Under the pieces are notes generated by a model, which was not told the origin of the DNA, made no database searches, and was given only the letters and a program-made list of their open reading frames with translations. A stretch of DNA of 22,516 bases. It comes from a virus. Numbering within the stretch: the first letter of the stretch is position 1; each line of letters opens with the position of its first letter. The stretch is taken from positions 1-22,516 of the IMG/VR virus record IMGVR_UViG_3300035666_000174. One strand, given 5' to 3'. Below, in pieces: positions 7,598 through 14,951 of this stretch. A program made the position numbers and the translations under genes.

Positions 7598-8589
7598 TGT
7601 CCACCTACATTGACAAGAAGTACATCAACATGGTGTCTCCCCAACTTGAGCGATTCAAATGGAAGACCCAAGCACTTGCAAATTGTCGCTGCCCCGTGTG
7701 CGGAGACTCGCAGCGCAACAAGAGCAAGGCGCGTGGTTTCTTCTTCCCCAAGAAGAACGACTATTTCTACAAGTGTCACAACTGTGGAGTGGGGCATTCC
7801 GTATACCGATTTTTGGAAATCGTGGCTCCTGCTCTGGCACAGGAATACGCGCTTGAACGGTGGCGAAACGGGGAGAACGGCAAGAGCAACTATGTGAAGC
7901 CTGTGGAGGCGGCTGTAGCCCTTCCAAAGGCACAGATACGGCTTCCTCCCGTGTCCACCCTGCCTGAAACGCACCCTGCACGACAATATTTGGAATCGCG
8001 CAAGGTTCCCCACACAGATCGGTTCTATTTTTCAAAAGCATTCGGAGATTGGGTGCGCTCCATTGACTCTACATATACTACCGTTCCGAATGACGAGCGT
8101 ATCGTCATACCATTCGTGAACAAAGCAGGGGAACTCCTCGCGGCGCAAGGACGCTGCTTGAGCGGTTCCAAAAATTCAATCCGATACATTACCGTGAAGT
8201 TCACCAAGGACGGACGAGCGGTCTACGGCGAAGATCGGTTGGATTATTCAAAGAAGGTGTACGCCGTTGAAGGTCCGATTGACTCTGTATTTCTTCGTAA
8301 CTCTATTGCTCTTGCTGGCAGCGAACTCGCTCACGCCACGAAACTGTTTCGTGATTGCGTTGTTGTATACGACAATGAACCACGCAATCCCGAGATTGTA
8401 CACAAGATGGAAGACGCGATCCGTAGCGGCTATACCGTCTGTGTGTGGAACAGCAGCATCGGAGAAAAGGACATCAACGACATGGTGCTTGCAGGACGAT
8501 CTCCCGAAGAGGTTCAAGCCATCATTGACGAGTGTTCGTGCAGCGGTCTGACTGCACTGGCACGGTTTTCACAATGGAGAGTGCGATGA
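7597..8589 (+). CDS. DnaG-type primase (T4 gp61 type)
   Basis: A 330-residue primase, close to T4 gp61 (342). The N-terminal zinc ribbon has Cys32-P-V-Cys35 and Cys60-H-N-Cys63, and recognises template for primer synthesis. The Toprim catalytic domain shows V-E-G with Glu225, and Asp259-N-E in V-V-V-Y-D-N-E, the metal-binding acidic residues. A final G-E-K-D-I-N-D-M-V block matches the end of Toprim domains. I place the start at 7597, inside TGATG shared with the helicase stop. An in-frame ATG at 7585 would add four residues (MEYL) but lies within helicase coding sequence and lacks the coupling arrangement. The 3' end overlaps the next small gene as ATGA. Confidence 0.92.
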   Translation: MSTYIDKKYINMVSPQLERFKWKTQALANCRCPVCGDSQRNKSKARGFFFPKKNDYFYKCHNCGVGHSVYRFLEIVAPALAQEYALERWRNGENGKSNYVKPVEAAVALPKAQIRLPPVSTLPETHPARQYLESRKVPHTDRFYFSKAFGDWVRSIDSTYTTVPNDERIVIPFVNKAGELLAAQGRCLSGSKNSIRYITVKFTKDGRAVYGEDRLDYSKKVYAVEGPIDSVFLRNSIALAGSELAHATKLFRDCVVVYDNEPRNPEIVHKMEDAIRSGYTVCVWNSSIGEKDINDMVLAGRSPEEVQAIIDECSCSGLTALARFSQWRVR

Positions 8590-8831
8590 GCGAATACAAA
8601 CTAGATCCAATGCACGATTTTTGTAACTCCGAAAACGGTAAATTACTGCATGATCGTATTTCACAAATGGACACCCTACAGCGTGTAGAGGTCGCTTCCA
8701 TGTGTCAGATGTTCTCGTTCTGGCGAGAGATACAGGAAACTCTGTTTGCCGCTGCGGAGGAGATCAAGCGGCTTCGTGCGCGTGTAAGTGAATTGGAGGG
8801 TGCAAATGGAAAAGCAGATAAAGATTCTTGA
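8586..8831 (+). CDS. 81-residue hypothetical protein
   Basis: A small acidic gene between primase and ThyX. It starts in an ATGA overlap with the primase stop, with GGAG at 8576-8579 upstream, and runs 26 bases into the ThyX gene. The middle (about residues 25-75) reads as a long helix with heptad-like spacing ending in R-V-S-E-L-E-G, so a short coiled coil is likely. No enzyme motif is visible and the function is unknown. An in-frame ATG at 8574 would give four more residues, and a still earlier one at 8532 is implausible because it lies deep inside primase. Confidence rests on the tight overlaps rather than on recognised homology. Confidence 0.7.
   Translation: MSEYKLDPMHDFCNSENGKLLHDRISQMDTLQRVEVASMCQMFSFWREIQETLFAAAEEIKRLRARVSELEGANGKADKDS
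8795..8800 (+). promoter_or_regulatory. Shine-Dalgarno deciding the ThyX start
   Basis: GGAGGG lies 5 bases before the ATG at 8806. This strong site favours 8806 over the in-frame ATG at 8788, which would add six residues that look like read-back through the preceding gene. Confidence 0.8.
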
Positions 8832-9531
8832 CAACGGATTCGTGCAGTATGTTGACCACATGGGCAGCGATCTCACGGTGGTCAACTCTGCGCGTGTTTC
8901 TTTCAACAAGGAGAGCGATTGGGAATCCGAACCTGATTGGCGAGGCTACCATCCGCGCACACTTTCCGACAAGGACAAGAAACTCATCGGGTATCTTGCC
9001 AAGCACAAGCACTGGACTCCGTTCGCGCATCCACAGATCACCCTGCGGATCAAGGCTCCCATCTTCATTCGCACCCAACTCTTCAAGCACAAGGTTGGAT
9101 TCACCGAGAACGAAGTCAGCCGCCGCTATGTGAGTGATCCGCCGACCGTGTATTTTCCACATTGGCGCGGCAAGCCCACAAACGGCGCAAAGCAGGGGTC
9201 TGAAGACTTCATGCCCATAGATGATGCGTACAACACCGTGAGCCGCCACTACGAAATGTGTGTGCGGGAAGCACTGTTCTCCTACGAACAACTCCTGAAG
9301 TTGGGCGTGGCTCCTGAACAGGCACGGGCTGTGCTGCCGCAGGGAACCTATACCGAATGGTGGTGGACAGGTTCGCTTGCAGCGTTTGCGCGGGTGTATG
9401 CACAGCGCAGCGATCCTCATGCCCAATGGGAATGCCAGCAGTACGCAGCGGCGTTCGGTGAGATCATTGCACCCATTTTCCCCCATTCGTGGGCGGCTCT
9501 GACGCAGAAAGCACCCATCCCTGAAGCCTAA
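8806..9531 (+). CDS. thyX: Flavin-dependent thymidylate synthase ThyX
   Basis: A 241-residue ThyX, which methylates dUMP to dTMP using methylene-tetrahydrofolate and FAD/NADPH, normally as a homotetramer. The signature region is at residues 94-108: K-H-K-V-G-F-T-E-N-E-V-S-R-R-Y. It departs from the textbook R-H-R-x-x-S-x-N-E-x-S-x-R: both outer arginines are lysines and one residue is inserted before N-E. The downstream L-P-Q-G-T-Y-T-E-W-W-W-T-G-S-L and A-Q-W-E-C-Q-Q-Y-A blocks match the substrate- and flavin-binding C-terminal half. I recall similar F-K-H...N-E-V-S-R-R-Y forms in phage ThyX proteins, so activity is still likely. The gene overlaps the 81-residue gene by 26 bases. With the ribonucleotide reductase it points to phage-driven dNTP supply. 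Confidence 0.92.
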   Translation: MEKQIKILDNGFVQYVDHMGSDLTVVNSARVSFNKESDWESEPDWRGYHPRTLSDKDKKLIGYLAKHKHWTPFAHPQITLRIKAPIFIRTQLFKHKVGFTENEVSRRYVSDPPTVYFPHWRGKPTNGAKQGSEDFMPIDDAYNTVSRHYEMCVREALFSYEQLLKLGVAPEQARAVLPQGTYTEWWWTGSLAAFARVYAQRSDPHAQWECQQYAAAFGEIIAPIFPHSWAALTQKAPIPEA

Positions 9532-9534
9532 ATA
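9527..9534 (+). promoter_or_regulatory. Candidate T4-type late promoter box before the collagen-like fibre gene
   Basis: CCTAAATA overlaps the ThyX stop codon and matches the T4 late consensus TATAAATA at 6 of 8 positions. Initiation 6-7 bases downstream would fall at about the fibre ATG, giving an almost leaderless message, which weakens the call. Confidence 0.3.
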
Positions 9535-9539
9535 CAGGG

Positions 9540-12059
9540 ATGACCTACTTCAACGATTCTCCCAAGCCCACAGAGCCACGCCGAACTGCTGCTGTTTCCA
9601 GTGGTCAGTTTGAGTCGGGTTCCGTATTTCGTTTAGTGCGCGAAATCCGTGGTTCCGCGTACTCTGTGGGCGATCAGTTCATGCTGGTGGAGAGTGAAGA
9701 CTGCCATGATCCCAACACGCTTGTATTGGGCGGCGTAGGCGAAAACTACTTTATAGACCCCCGTGGCAAGCCGCTAAAGATAGAGGCAGGGGACACACAG
9801 ATTGACTCTATTTTTGAGTTGGTTCGGGAACCGCAGCGCGAGGTGGTTGAGGAGATTGGAGCCGAGGACGCTCCACCCCGTCTTGTCACAGCCGAGCAGT
9901 TCAAGACTTTCCGCGAGGGTCTTGCTGGCGTTCTGAACGAGATTGCCGCTGTTCGTTCCACTGGCGGGGAGCGTGGAGATCGCGGTCCGCGTGGCTACAC
10001 AGGGGTTCAGGGCGACAAGGGTGATGTCGGACTGCAAGGACCGCAGGGTGAAAGGGGTGAGCGTGGTGAAAAGGGAGAACAGGGCGAGAAAGGCGATACG
10101 GGTGAGCGTGGACCGCAAGGGGAGCGTGGGGAACCTGGTCCGCAGGGTGATCGTGGGGAACAGGGAGAACGCGGTCCGCAAGGGGAACGCGGAGAACGCG
10201 GTGAACAGGGAGAACGGGGCGAGAAAGGCGATGCGGGTGATCGCGGCGAAGCAGGAGCAGAGGGTCCGCAAGGACCGCGTGGTGAGCGCGGTGCTGATGG
10301 TTCTGCGGGTGCTGACGGTCGTGATGGTGCTATTGGTCCGCGTGGCGAACGGGGCGAAAAAGGTGAACGCGGTGCTGAAGGCGCGATGGGTAAGCCTGGT
10401 TCAAACGGTGCAAAAGGCGAGAAAGGCGACAAGGGAGATGCTGGCGAGTCTGGAGTTGTAACCGCAAAGTTCCCGTTGGTCTATGACGCAGCCGAAAAGT
10501 CCATCTCTATTGATGAAGCACGCCTAGACAAAATTCTCAAGAAGATCATGGGCGGCGGCAAGGTGTCGCCGCAGGACATGGGTTGGCTTGCGTCCACTGG
10601 CGGCGGTGGCAAGGTGGCTGTGTACATCAACGGCTCCAAGATCACGCCTGATGTTCGCACACTGGACTTTACAGGCGCAGGAGTCACGGCTAGCAAGGTG
10701 GGCGGCAAGGTCACCGTGAACTTTACAGGCACGGGAGGCGGCAGCAGCGGTGGTGTGGCTAGCGTGAACGGATTGAGTGGTGCGGTTTCCATTGTGGGCG
10801 GAACCGATATTTCCATCAGTCCAAGTGGACAGACTCTCACCATTAACTACACGGGATCAAGCGTTTCCAATGCCGTGACATCGTTCAACGGCAATACGGG
10901 TGCGGTGCAGGGTGTATCAGCAGCAGCGGCAGGCACAGGCATATTTGTTTCTGCTGCAACTGGTTCCGTAACTATCACCAACACGGGTGTGCAGTCATTC
11001 AATGGCAAGACAGGACCAATAAATTTTGTCGCACAGCAGGGCATAACACTGTCCGTGTCTGGCACTACCACAAGCATAAGCCTTAATTACCTTCAAGGCG
11101 CGTCTGCAATTGCCACAACCAAAAATCCTGAAAAAAATGATTGGCTTGTTTTGCAGGACAATGGTTCTCCGTATTCCATGCAGAGAACACAACTAGGGAA
11201 TATTTCGTATCTGTTTTTAGGTACACAGGCAACGAAAGACTCTAGTTCATATTTTAGAATGGCAACAAACATCAACGGCGTTGCCAAAACCGTTGATGAC
11301 CAGTATGTTTCATTTAACGACATATCATCTGGTGTTCTACAGTCCATTCAGGGTGGAACCGACATATCGGTTTCCGTTTCAGGCACTACATTCACCATCA
11401 ACTACACCGGAACGGGTGGTGGGGGAGGATCGGGCGGAAACGCCTTCTTCTATCAGAACACCACTCCCGTAGGAGCAACCTATGGAGACAGATGGCTGAA
11501 CTCTAACAGCGGTTCGGAGTATGTGTTTGTATACGATGGAGACTCACCGCAGTGGATTCAGCCAGCGGTTCCGAGCGGAGTTGGTGCCACAGGACCACAG
11601 GGAGCAACAGGAGCAACTGGTCCTCAAGGGGTTCAGGGTAATACTGGTGCCACAGGTGCTACTGGTCCGGCGGGATCGGCAGGAGCAACAGGTACAACAG
11701 GACCAACAGAGGATGTGCTGTCTCTGTATATTGATTCCACCCCCGATGATATAAGCACAGGAAATAAGGCATTCCGACTCATACCGTATGACTGTGAAGC
11801 ACTTGAGTGGTATGTTGTTGCGGGGCAAACAGGATCGGTACAATTTGATGTCAAAAAATCATCGTTTGCAAACTACCCCACCACCTCTTCCATCGTAGGA
11901 TTGGACTATCCGGGCTTGAGCGGAGCGTTCAAGGCTTCAAACACAGGCATCACCGCATGGTCAGGAATGAGTGCGGGGGACATGGTGGACTTCATCATAA
12001 ATAGCAATACGGGAATACAGAGCGTAGGATTGTTCATCAAGATCAGGAGAATCACATGA
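9540..12059 (+). CDS. Collagen-like tail fibre / adhesin protein
   Basis: An 839-residue virion protein. Residues 1-140 form a compact N-terminal region that may attach to the tail or baseplate. Residues 143-304 are 54 uninterrupted Gly-X-Y triplets, very rich in Arg, Glu, Lys and Gln, so a charged collagen-type triple helix and trimer formation are expected. Residues about 305-660 are beta-rich with G-T-D-I-S-x-S and S-F-N-G-x-T-G-A-V repeats. A second run of 14 Gly-X-Y triplets (682-723, mostly G-A-T and G-P-Q) follows. The last 115 residues form a globular tip. The architecture is that of a phage side or short tail fibre. One 38-residue module (nt 10881-10994) is shared with two genes downstream. 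The ribosome site is poor (AGGG touching the ATG). The ATGA at the end overlaps the next gene. Confidence 0.88.
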   Translation: MTYFNDSPKPTEPRRTAAVSSGQFESGSVFRLVREIRGSAYSVGDQFMLVESEDCHDPNTLVLGGVGENYFIDPRGKPLKIEAGDTQIDSIFELVREPQREVVEEIGAEDAPPRLVTAEQFKTFREGLAGVLNEIAAVRSTGGERGDRGPRGYTGVQGDKGDVGLQGPQGERGERGEKGEQGEKGDTGERGPQGERGEPGPQGDRGEQGERGPQGERGERGEQGERGEKGDAGDRGEAGAEGPQGPRGERGADGSAGADGRDGAIGPRGERGEKGERGAEGAMGKPGSNGAKGEKGDKGDAGESGVVTAKFPLVYDAAEKSISIDEARLDKILKKIMGGGKVSPQDMGWLASTGGGGKVAVYINGSKITPDVRTLDFTGAGVTASKVGGKVTVNFTGTGGGSSGGVASVNGLSGAVSIVGGTDISISPSGQTLTINYTGSSVSNAVTSFNGNTGAVQGVSAAAAGTGIFVSAATGSVTITNTGVQSFNGKTGPINFVAQQGITLSVSGTTTSISLNYLQGASAIATTKNPEKNDWLVLQDNGSPYSMQRTQLGNISYLFLGTQATKDSSSYFRMATNINGVAKTVDDQYVSFNDISSGVLQSIQGGTDISVSVSGTTFTINYTGTGGGGGSGGNAFFYQNTTPVGATYGDRWLNSNSGSEYVFVYDGDSPQWIQPAVPSGVGATGPQGATGATGPQGVQGNTGATGATGPAGSAGATGTTGPTEDVLSLYIDSTPDDISTGNKAFRLIPYDCEALEWYVVAGQTGSVQFDVKKSSFANYPTTSSIVGLDYPGLSGAFKASNTGITAWSGMSAGDMVDFIINSNTGIQSVGLFIKIRRIT
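9966..10454 (+). repeat. Collagen-like coding repeat (54 Gly-X-Y triplets)
   Basis: A 9-base codon-level periodicity with GGN as every third codon, dominated by units coding [12 protein letters not shown] and GPQ. It also creates long spurious open frames in other registers. Slippage or unequal recombination here would change the length of the fibre shaft without breaking the frame. Confidence 0.9.
10881..10994 (+). repeat. 114-base fibre module, copy in the collagen-like gene
   Basis: Encodes S-F-N-G-N-T-G-A-V followed by a V-S-A-A / G-T-G-I / T-I-T-N-T-G-V pattern, 38 residues to the next S-F-N-G at 10995. The same 38-residue module with the same length occurs at 14755, 15360, 15474 and 15885 in two other genes. 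Confidence 0.85.
11583..11708 (+). repeat. Second collagen-like coding repeat (14 Gly-X-Y triplets)
   Basis: Fourteen Gly-X-Y triplets, mostly G-A-T and G-P-Q, encoded near the 3' end of the fibre gene. They are less charged than the first run and precede the C-terminal globular domain. Confidence 0.85.
11996..12003 (+). promoter_or_regulatory. Candidate T4-type late promoter box before the 807-residue virion gene
   Basis: CATAAATA matches the T4 late consensus TATAAATA at 7 of 8 positions and lies 52 bases before the ATG at 12056. It is inside the coding sequence of the preceding fibre gene, so its presence may be accidental. Confidence 0.35.
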
Positions 12060-14479
12060 AAGCAGCGGTAGAACATCATTTCACAGGTGCAACACTAGGA
12101 TTCACTGGTGGTCTTCCACCTGTTGGTTCAACTGCGGGTGGCTACGACTCCAGCAAGACCCTGCTCTCCTCGCTCATTCGCCAAGCCACGGGATCAAACC
12201 CCGAGGACAAGTACATTTCTCCCGATCCCGCAGCCATCGTGAACATTCCCGAAGTGTTTGTTGGCTCACAGTTTATGCCCCATGTCTACAAGTGGTCAGA
12301 CAACATCTACTGGATTTTTGCAGCGACTAATGCTAGTGCCGCAGCAACAAGAACCATAACACTCACGGAGTTTAACTCAAGCACATTTACCTTGACCTAC
12401 AAGGGATTCATCACGCTATCAGGAACCACGGTCGCAGGAAGCAAAACAGTTCGTTCGATTCGTGGAATCGTGTATAAGCATACATCAGGAACAGTTTCCA
12501 CAAGTGGCTCTTCCACCACCATCACAGGGTCAAGCACACAGTTCACCACCGACCGTATTGCAGTTGGAGCAAGAATTGGATTTGGAACCACAGACCCAAC
12601 CGCAGTCACCACATGGTATGAGATTACCGCTATTGCAAGCGACACTTCGCTCACAATCAGCGCACCCGTAAATTTGAACGCAGGCACATCGTATGTCATT
12701 GAAGAAATTCGTCTTGCAGTTGCAGTAACAAACTCATCACCTATTAACGGTGGAGTGCATCTCATCAAGGGATTGAACCACGGTACATTCACAAGTGGTG
12801 GAACAACCATTACTGAAGCAACCACAACAGACAATATTCGTGCATCGTATTTGCTTACGGATGCGGTAGGAACTTTGGGAACTGCTACGGCAACGGTGAC
12901 ATACAGCACTACAAATATATTGAGTTTAACTGGTCACGGACTCAATGTGGGTGATGCTGTTCAGTTCACTACTACAACCACCCTACCAACAGGATTGGCT
13001 GCGGGAACCACTTACTATGTTATTGCCACAAATCTTGGAGCCAATCAGTTTTCTGTTTCCACATCTTTCAATGGCTCCATAACATCTATTACTGCTGCGG
13101 GTTCGGGAACACACACGGTTCACTCTGTCAGTAATAGAATTGCAGCAACGCTTGCGGTGGATGATGACGGTCGTAGTGCCACGAGCCACGATTTATACCT
13201 TGTGAATGCCGCAAACTGCCAAGTAGTCAAATACAACATGCGAGCAGCATTGACTGTTGGCGCACTTACAGGTGGTCCTGCAAGCGGAACAAGCGTGAGC
13301 GCATTCGTCCACAAAACAGGAACAGTTGCGATTACAGGAACCATTTCACAGGTCAACAGCGGAAGAATCTTCACCGTGAATCACGGTTCAGCATCTGGTG
13401 TCAAGAGTCTGTATTTTGTTACCACAACCAGAGTTTACCGATGTCCTGTGTCCTCTCTCACAAATGCAAGTACATCTTGGCTTCAGGATTCTATGGTTGA
13501 AGTTCCACCCGGCGGTTCGGTAACATATACCACACTTTCAACAATGTCTCAAGTAGATTACTCTTCTACAATTGATCGTCTATTCATAACAAACACAGGC
13601 GGAAGATTGGGAACTTATGTGACTCCGTATGTCACAGGAGGAGAGCAGTTTGAGAAGTATATTGGAGCAAACCTTAGCCGATTGAAACTTACTACTACCC
13701 CATCAGGTGCAAGCGATGGTCTGTTTCCTCAAGCATCTTTAACTATTTGGACAGAAGACGGTTGGATGTTTGCAATTCCAAACTCAACAACATCCGGACA
13801 AAACTGGTTGTATGTGTTCCCGTTCGGCGTAGATGCGTATTACGAATCCACAAGCAGACAGGCAGTCATTACTCCTAAACTCGCAACCACGAACGCAAGC
13901 AAACTTTACCATGTGTATGTTGACCATATGGAATATGTAGGAGACTACGGACTCGGATTTCCTGTTGAGTCCTACAAGAAGTGGTATCGCACAAGTGGCA
14001 TAGACGATAATAGTGGTGCATGGACAGAAATTGCTACAGCAGCGGATTTGGAAGCCGCTGCTGTATCTGATTACATTCAGTTCAAGATTGCGTTTGATAT
14101 CATGGGTGAAATCTGCACCCCAACCCGCATCTATTCCATCACCTGTCTGTATGAGGACACTAATCAGGATTCGCATTATCAGCCATCCTTGTCCAAGTCC
14201 TCCACCGCAAGCAAGATATTCGCATGGAAACAGGTTGCTGCATGGGGATCAAATATCCCAAATATGAGAATTCGTTTGTATGATGCAAGCAACAACAATG
14301 AACTACTGAATGATACTGTCACTCTGTCCTCCTACGGTACATGGCAGTATTCGACAGACGGCACGAACTGGAATTCTTGGAGTGCCGCACAGGATACTAT
14401 TGGAAACTACATTCGCTATACCGCAACGGGTTTTGGATACAGCGGAGTCACCGTCAGAGCATTGCTGACACAGGCATAA
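12056..14479 (+). CDS. Putative virion (tail/baseplate-associated) protein with phage beta domains
   Basis: An 807-residue Thr/Ser/Gly-rich protein with no signal peptide or membrane segment. Residues about 145-218 (G-S-S-T-x-F-T-T-D ... W-Y-E-I-T-A-I-x-S-D-T-S-L-T-I) and about 281-356 (G-H-G-L-N-V-G-D-A-V-Q-F-T-T-T ... G-T-T-Y-Y-V-I) are two small beta-domain types that recur in many phage tail proteins. The part from about 370 to 640 has alternating strands with Y-F-V-T-T-T-R-V-Y-R and D-R-L-F-I-T-N-T-G, compatible with a beta-propeller. It starts in an ATGA overlap with the collagen-like fibre gene, so it is co-translated with adhesion proteins. The exact role is not recognisable; a tail-fibre connector or a large distal fibre part are both possible. 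Confidence 0.78.
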   Translation: MKAAVEHHFTGATLGFTGGLPPVGSTAGGYDSSKTLLSSLIRQATGSNPEDKYISPDPAAIVNIPEVFVGSQFMPHVYKWSDNIYWIFAATNASAAATRTITLTEFNSSTFTLTYKGFITLSGTTVAGSKTVRSIRGIVYKHTSGTVSTSGSSTTITGSSTQFTTDRIAVGARIGFGTTDPTAVTTWYEITAIASDTSLTISAPVNLNAGTSYVIEEIRLAVAVTNSSPINGGVHLIKGLNHGTFTSGGTTITEATTTDNIRASYLLTDAVGTLGTATATVTYSTTNILSLTGHGLNVGDAVQFTTTTTLPTGLAAGTTYYVIATNLGANQFSVSTSFNGSITSITAAGSGTHTVHSVSNRIAATLAVDDDGRSATSHDLYLVNAANCQVVKYNMRAALTVGALTGGPASGTSVSAFVHKTGTVAITGTISQVNSGRIFTVNHGSASGVKSLYFVTTTRVYRCPVSSLTNASTSWLQDSMVEVPPGGSVTYTTLSTMSQVDYSSTIDRLFITNTGGRLGTYVTPYVTGGEQFEKYIGANLSRLKLTTTPSGASDGLFPQASLTIWTEDGWMFAIPNSTTSGQNWLYVFPFGVDAYYESTSRQAVITPKLATTNASKLYHVYVDHMEYVGDYGLGFPVESYKKWYRTSGIDDNSGAWTEIATAADLEAAAVSDYIQFKIAFDIMGEICTPTRIYSITCLYEDTNQDSHYQPSLSKSSTASKIFAWKQVAAWGSNIPNMRIRLYDASNNNELLNDTVTLSSYGTWQYSTDGTNWNSWSAAQDTIGNYIRYTATGFGYSGVTVRALLTQA

Positions 14480-14480
14480 A

Positions 14481-14621
14481 ATGGATGACATCATTTTCTA
14501 CAGCGAATACTTCTTTCTTGATATGCCAGTACAGGCATCGGGAACGATATCTGCATTTGAGGCAGACAGTTCGTGGTTTGTACTGAGACTGGCGTTGCCC
14601 GAGAGAATATCCGTAGGTTAA
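14481..14621 (+). CDS. 46-residue hypothetical protein in the fibre cluster
   Basis: A small ORF that exactly fills the gap between the 807-residue and 100-residue genes: its ATG begins one base after the previous stop and its TAA is one base before the next ATG. The protein begins M-D-D-I-I-F-Y-S-E-Y-F-F-L-D and is mixed aromatic, acidic and hydrophobic, with no motif I recognise. It lacks a clear Shine-Dalgarno, so translation would depend on reinitiation. Leaving it out would leave a 143-base hole in an otherwise gapless operon, which is the main reason to call it. It may be a small virion or assembly protein; the function is unknown. Confidence 0.55.
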   Translation: MDDIIFYSEYFFLDMPVQASGTISAFEADSSWFVLRLALPERISVG

Positions 14622-14622
14622 T

Positions 14623-14925
14623 ATGCCCATCAACTTTCCAGCATCTCCCGCCCCGAACGAAACCTACACTTATTCCGGTTCCACATGGAAATGGAATGGT
14701 GCTGCATGGGACTTGACTGTTGGAGCCATACAAACCACCGAAGACTATGTGATTTCGTTCAACGGAGTCACGGGTGCGGTGCAGGGGGTTTCTGCGGCTG
14801 CTTCAGGCAGCGGAATCGCGGTTTCGGCTGCAACAGGTTCCGTGACCATTACAAATATTGGAGTGGTGTCGTTCAATGGGCTTACGGGTGCGATCACGGC
14901 AGTTGACGGGGGAACCTACGCCTAA
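14623..14925 (+). CDS. Short fibre-like structural protein with the shared 38-residue module
   Basis: A 100-residue protein. Residues 1-30 (I-N-F-P-A-S-P ... Y-T-Y-S-G-S-T-W-K-W-N-G-A-A-W) resemble a short N-terminal segment common in phage tail-fibre proteins. Residues 45-82 are one full copy of the 38-residue S-F-N-G module, followed by the start of a second (S-F-N-G-L-T-G-A-I). It ends G-G-T-Y-A. It looks like a truncated or miniature relative of the large fibre encoded next and may be a fibre cap, adaptor or recombination product. The ATG follows the 46-residue ORF by one base. Its stop overlaps a late-promoter-like CCTAAATA, after which the large fibre gene starts 26 bases further on. 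Confidence 0.75.
   Translation: MPINFPASPAPNETYTYSGSTWKWNGAAWDLTVGAIQTTEDYVISFNGVTGAVQGVSAAASGSGIAVSAATGSVTITNIGVVSFNGLTGAITAVDGGTYA
14755..14868 (+). repeat. 114-base fibre module, copy in the 100-residue gene
   Basis: Same 38-residue unit as at 10881 and 15360, with the next S-F-N-G beginning exactly 114 bases later at 14869. Confidence 0.85.
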
Positions 14926-14928
14926 ATA
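14921..14928 (+). promoter_or_regulatory. Candidate T4-type late promoter box before the large fibre gene
   Basis: CCTAAATA matches TATAAATA at 6 of 8 positions, in the same sequence context (GCC-TAA-ATA) as the box at 9527. Initiation about 6 bases downstream would leave a short leader carrying AGGAAG at 14938-14943, 8 bases before the ATG at 14952, which is a sensible arrangement. Confidence 0.4.
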
Positions 14929-14951
14929 TTGGCACATAGGAAGCACACCAC

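Noticed and set aside
8788-8805. ATG at 8788 as ThyX start
   Set aside because: The GGAGGG at 8795-8800 is downstream of it and ideally spaced for the ATG at 8806.
9943-10461. Alternative-frame ORFs across the collagen repeat on both strands
   Set aside because: The 9-base periodicity keeps other frames open; their translations are low-complexity (Val/Arg or Ser/Pro) with no independent support.
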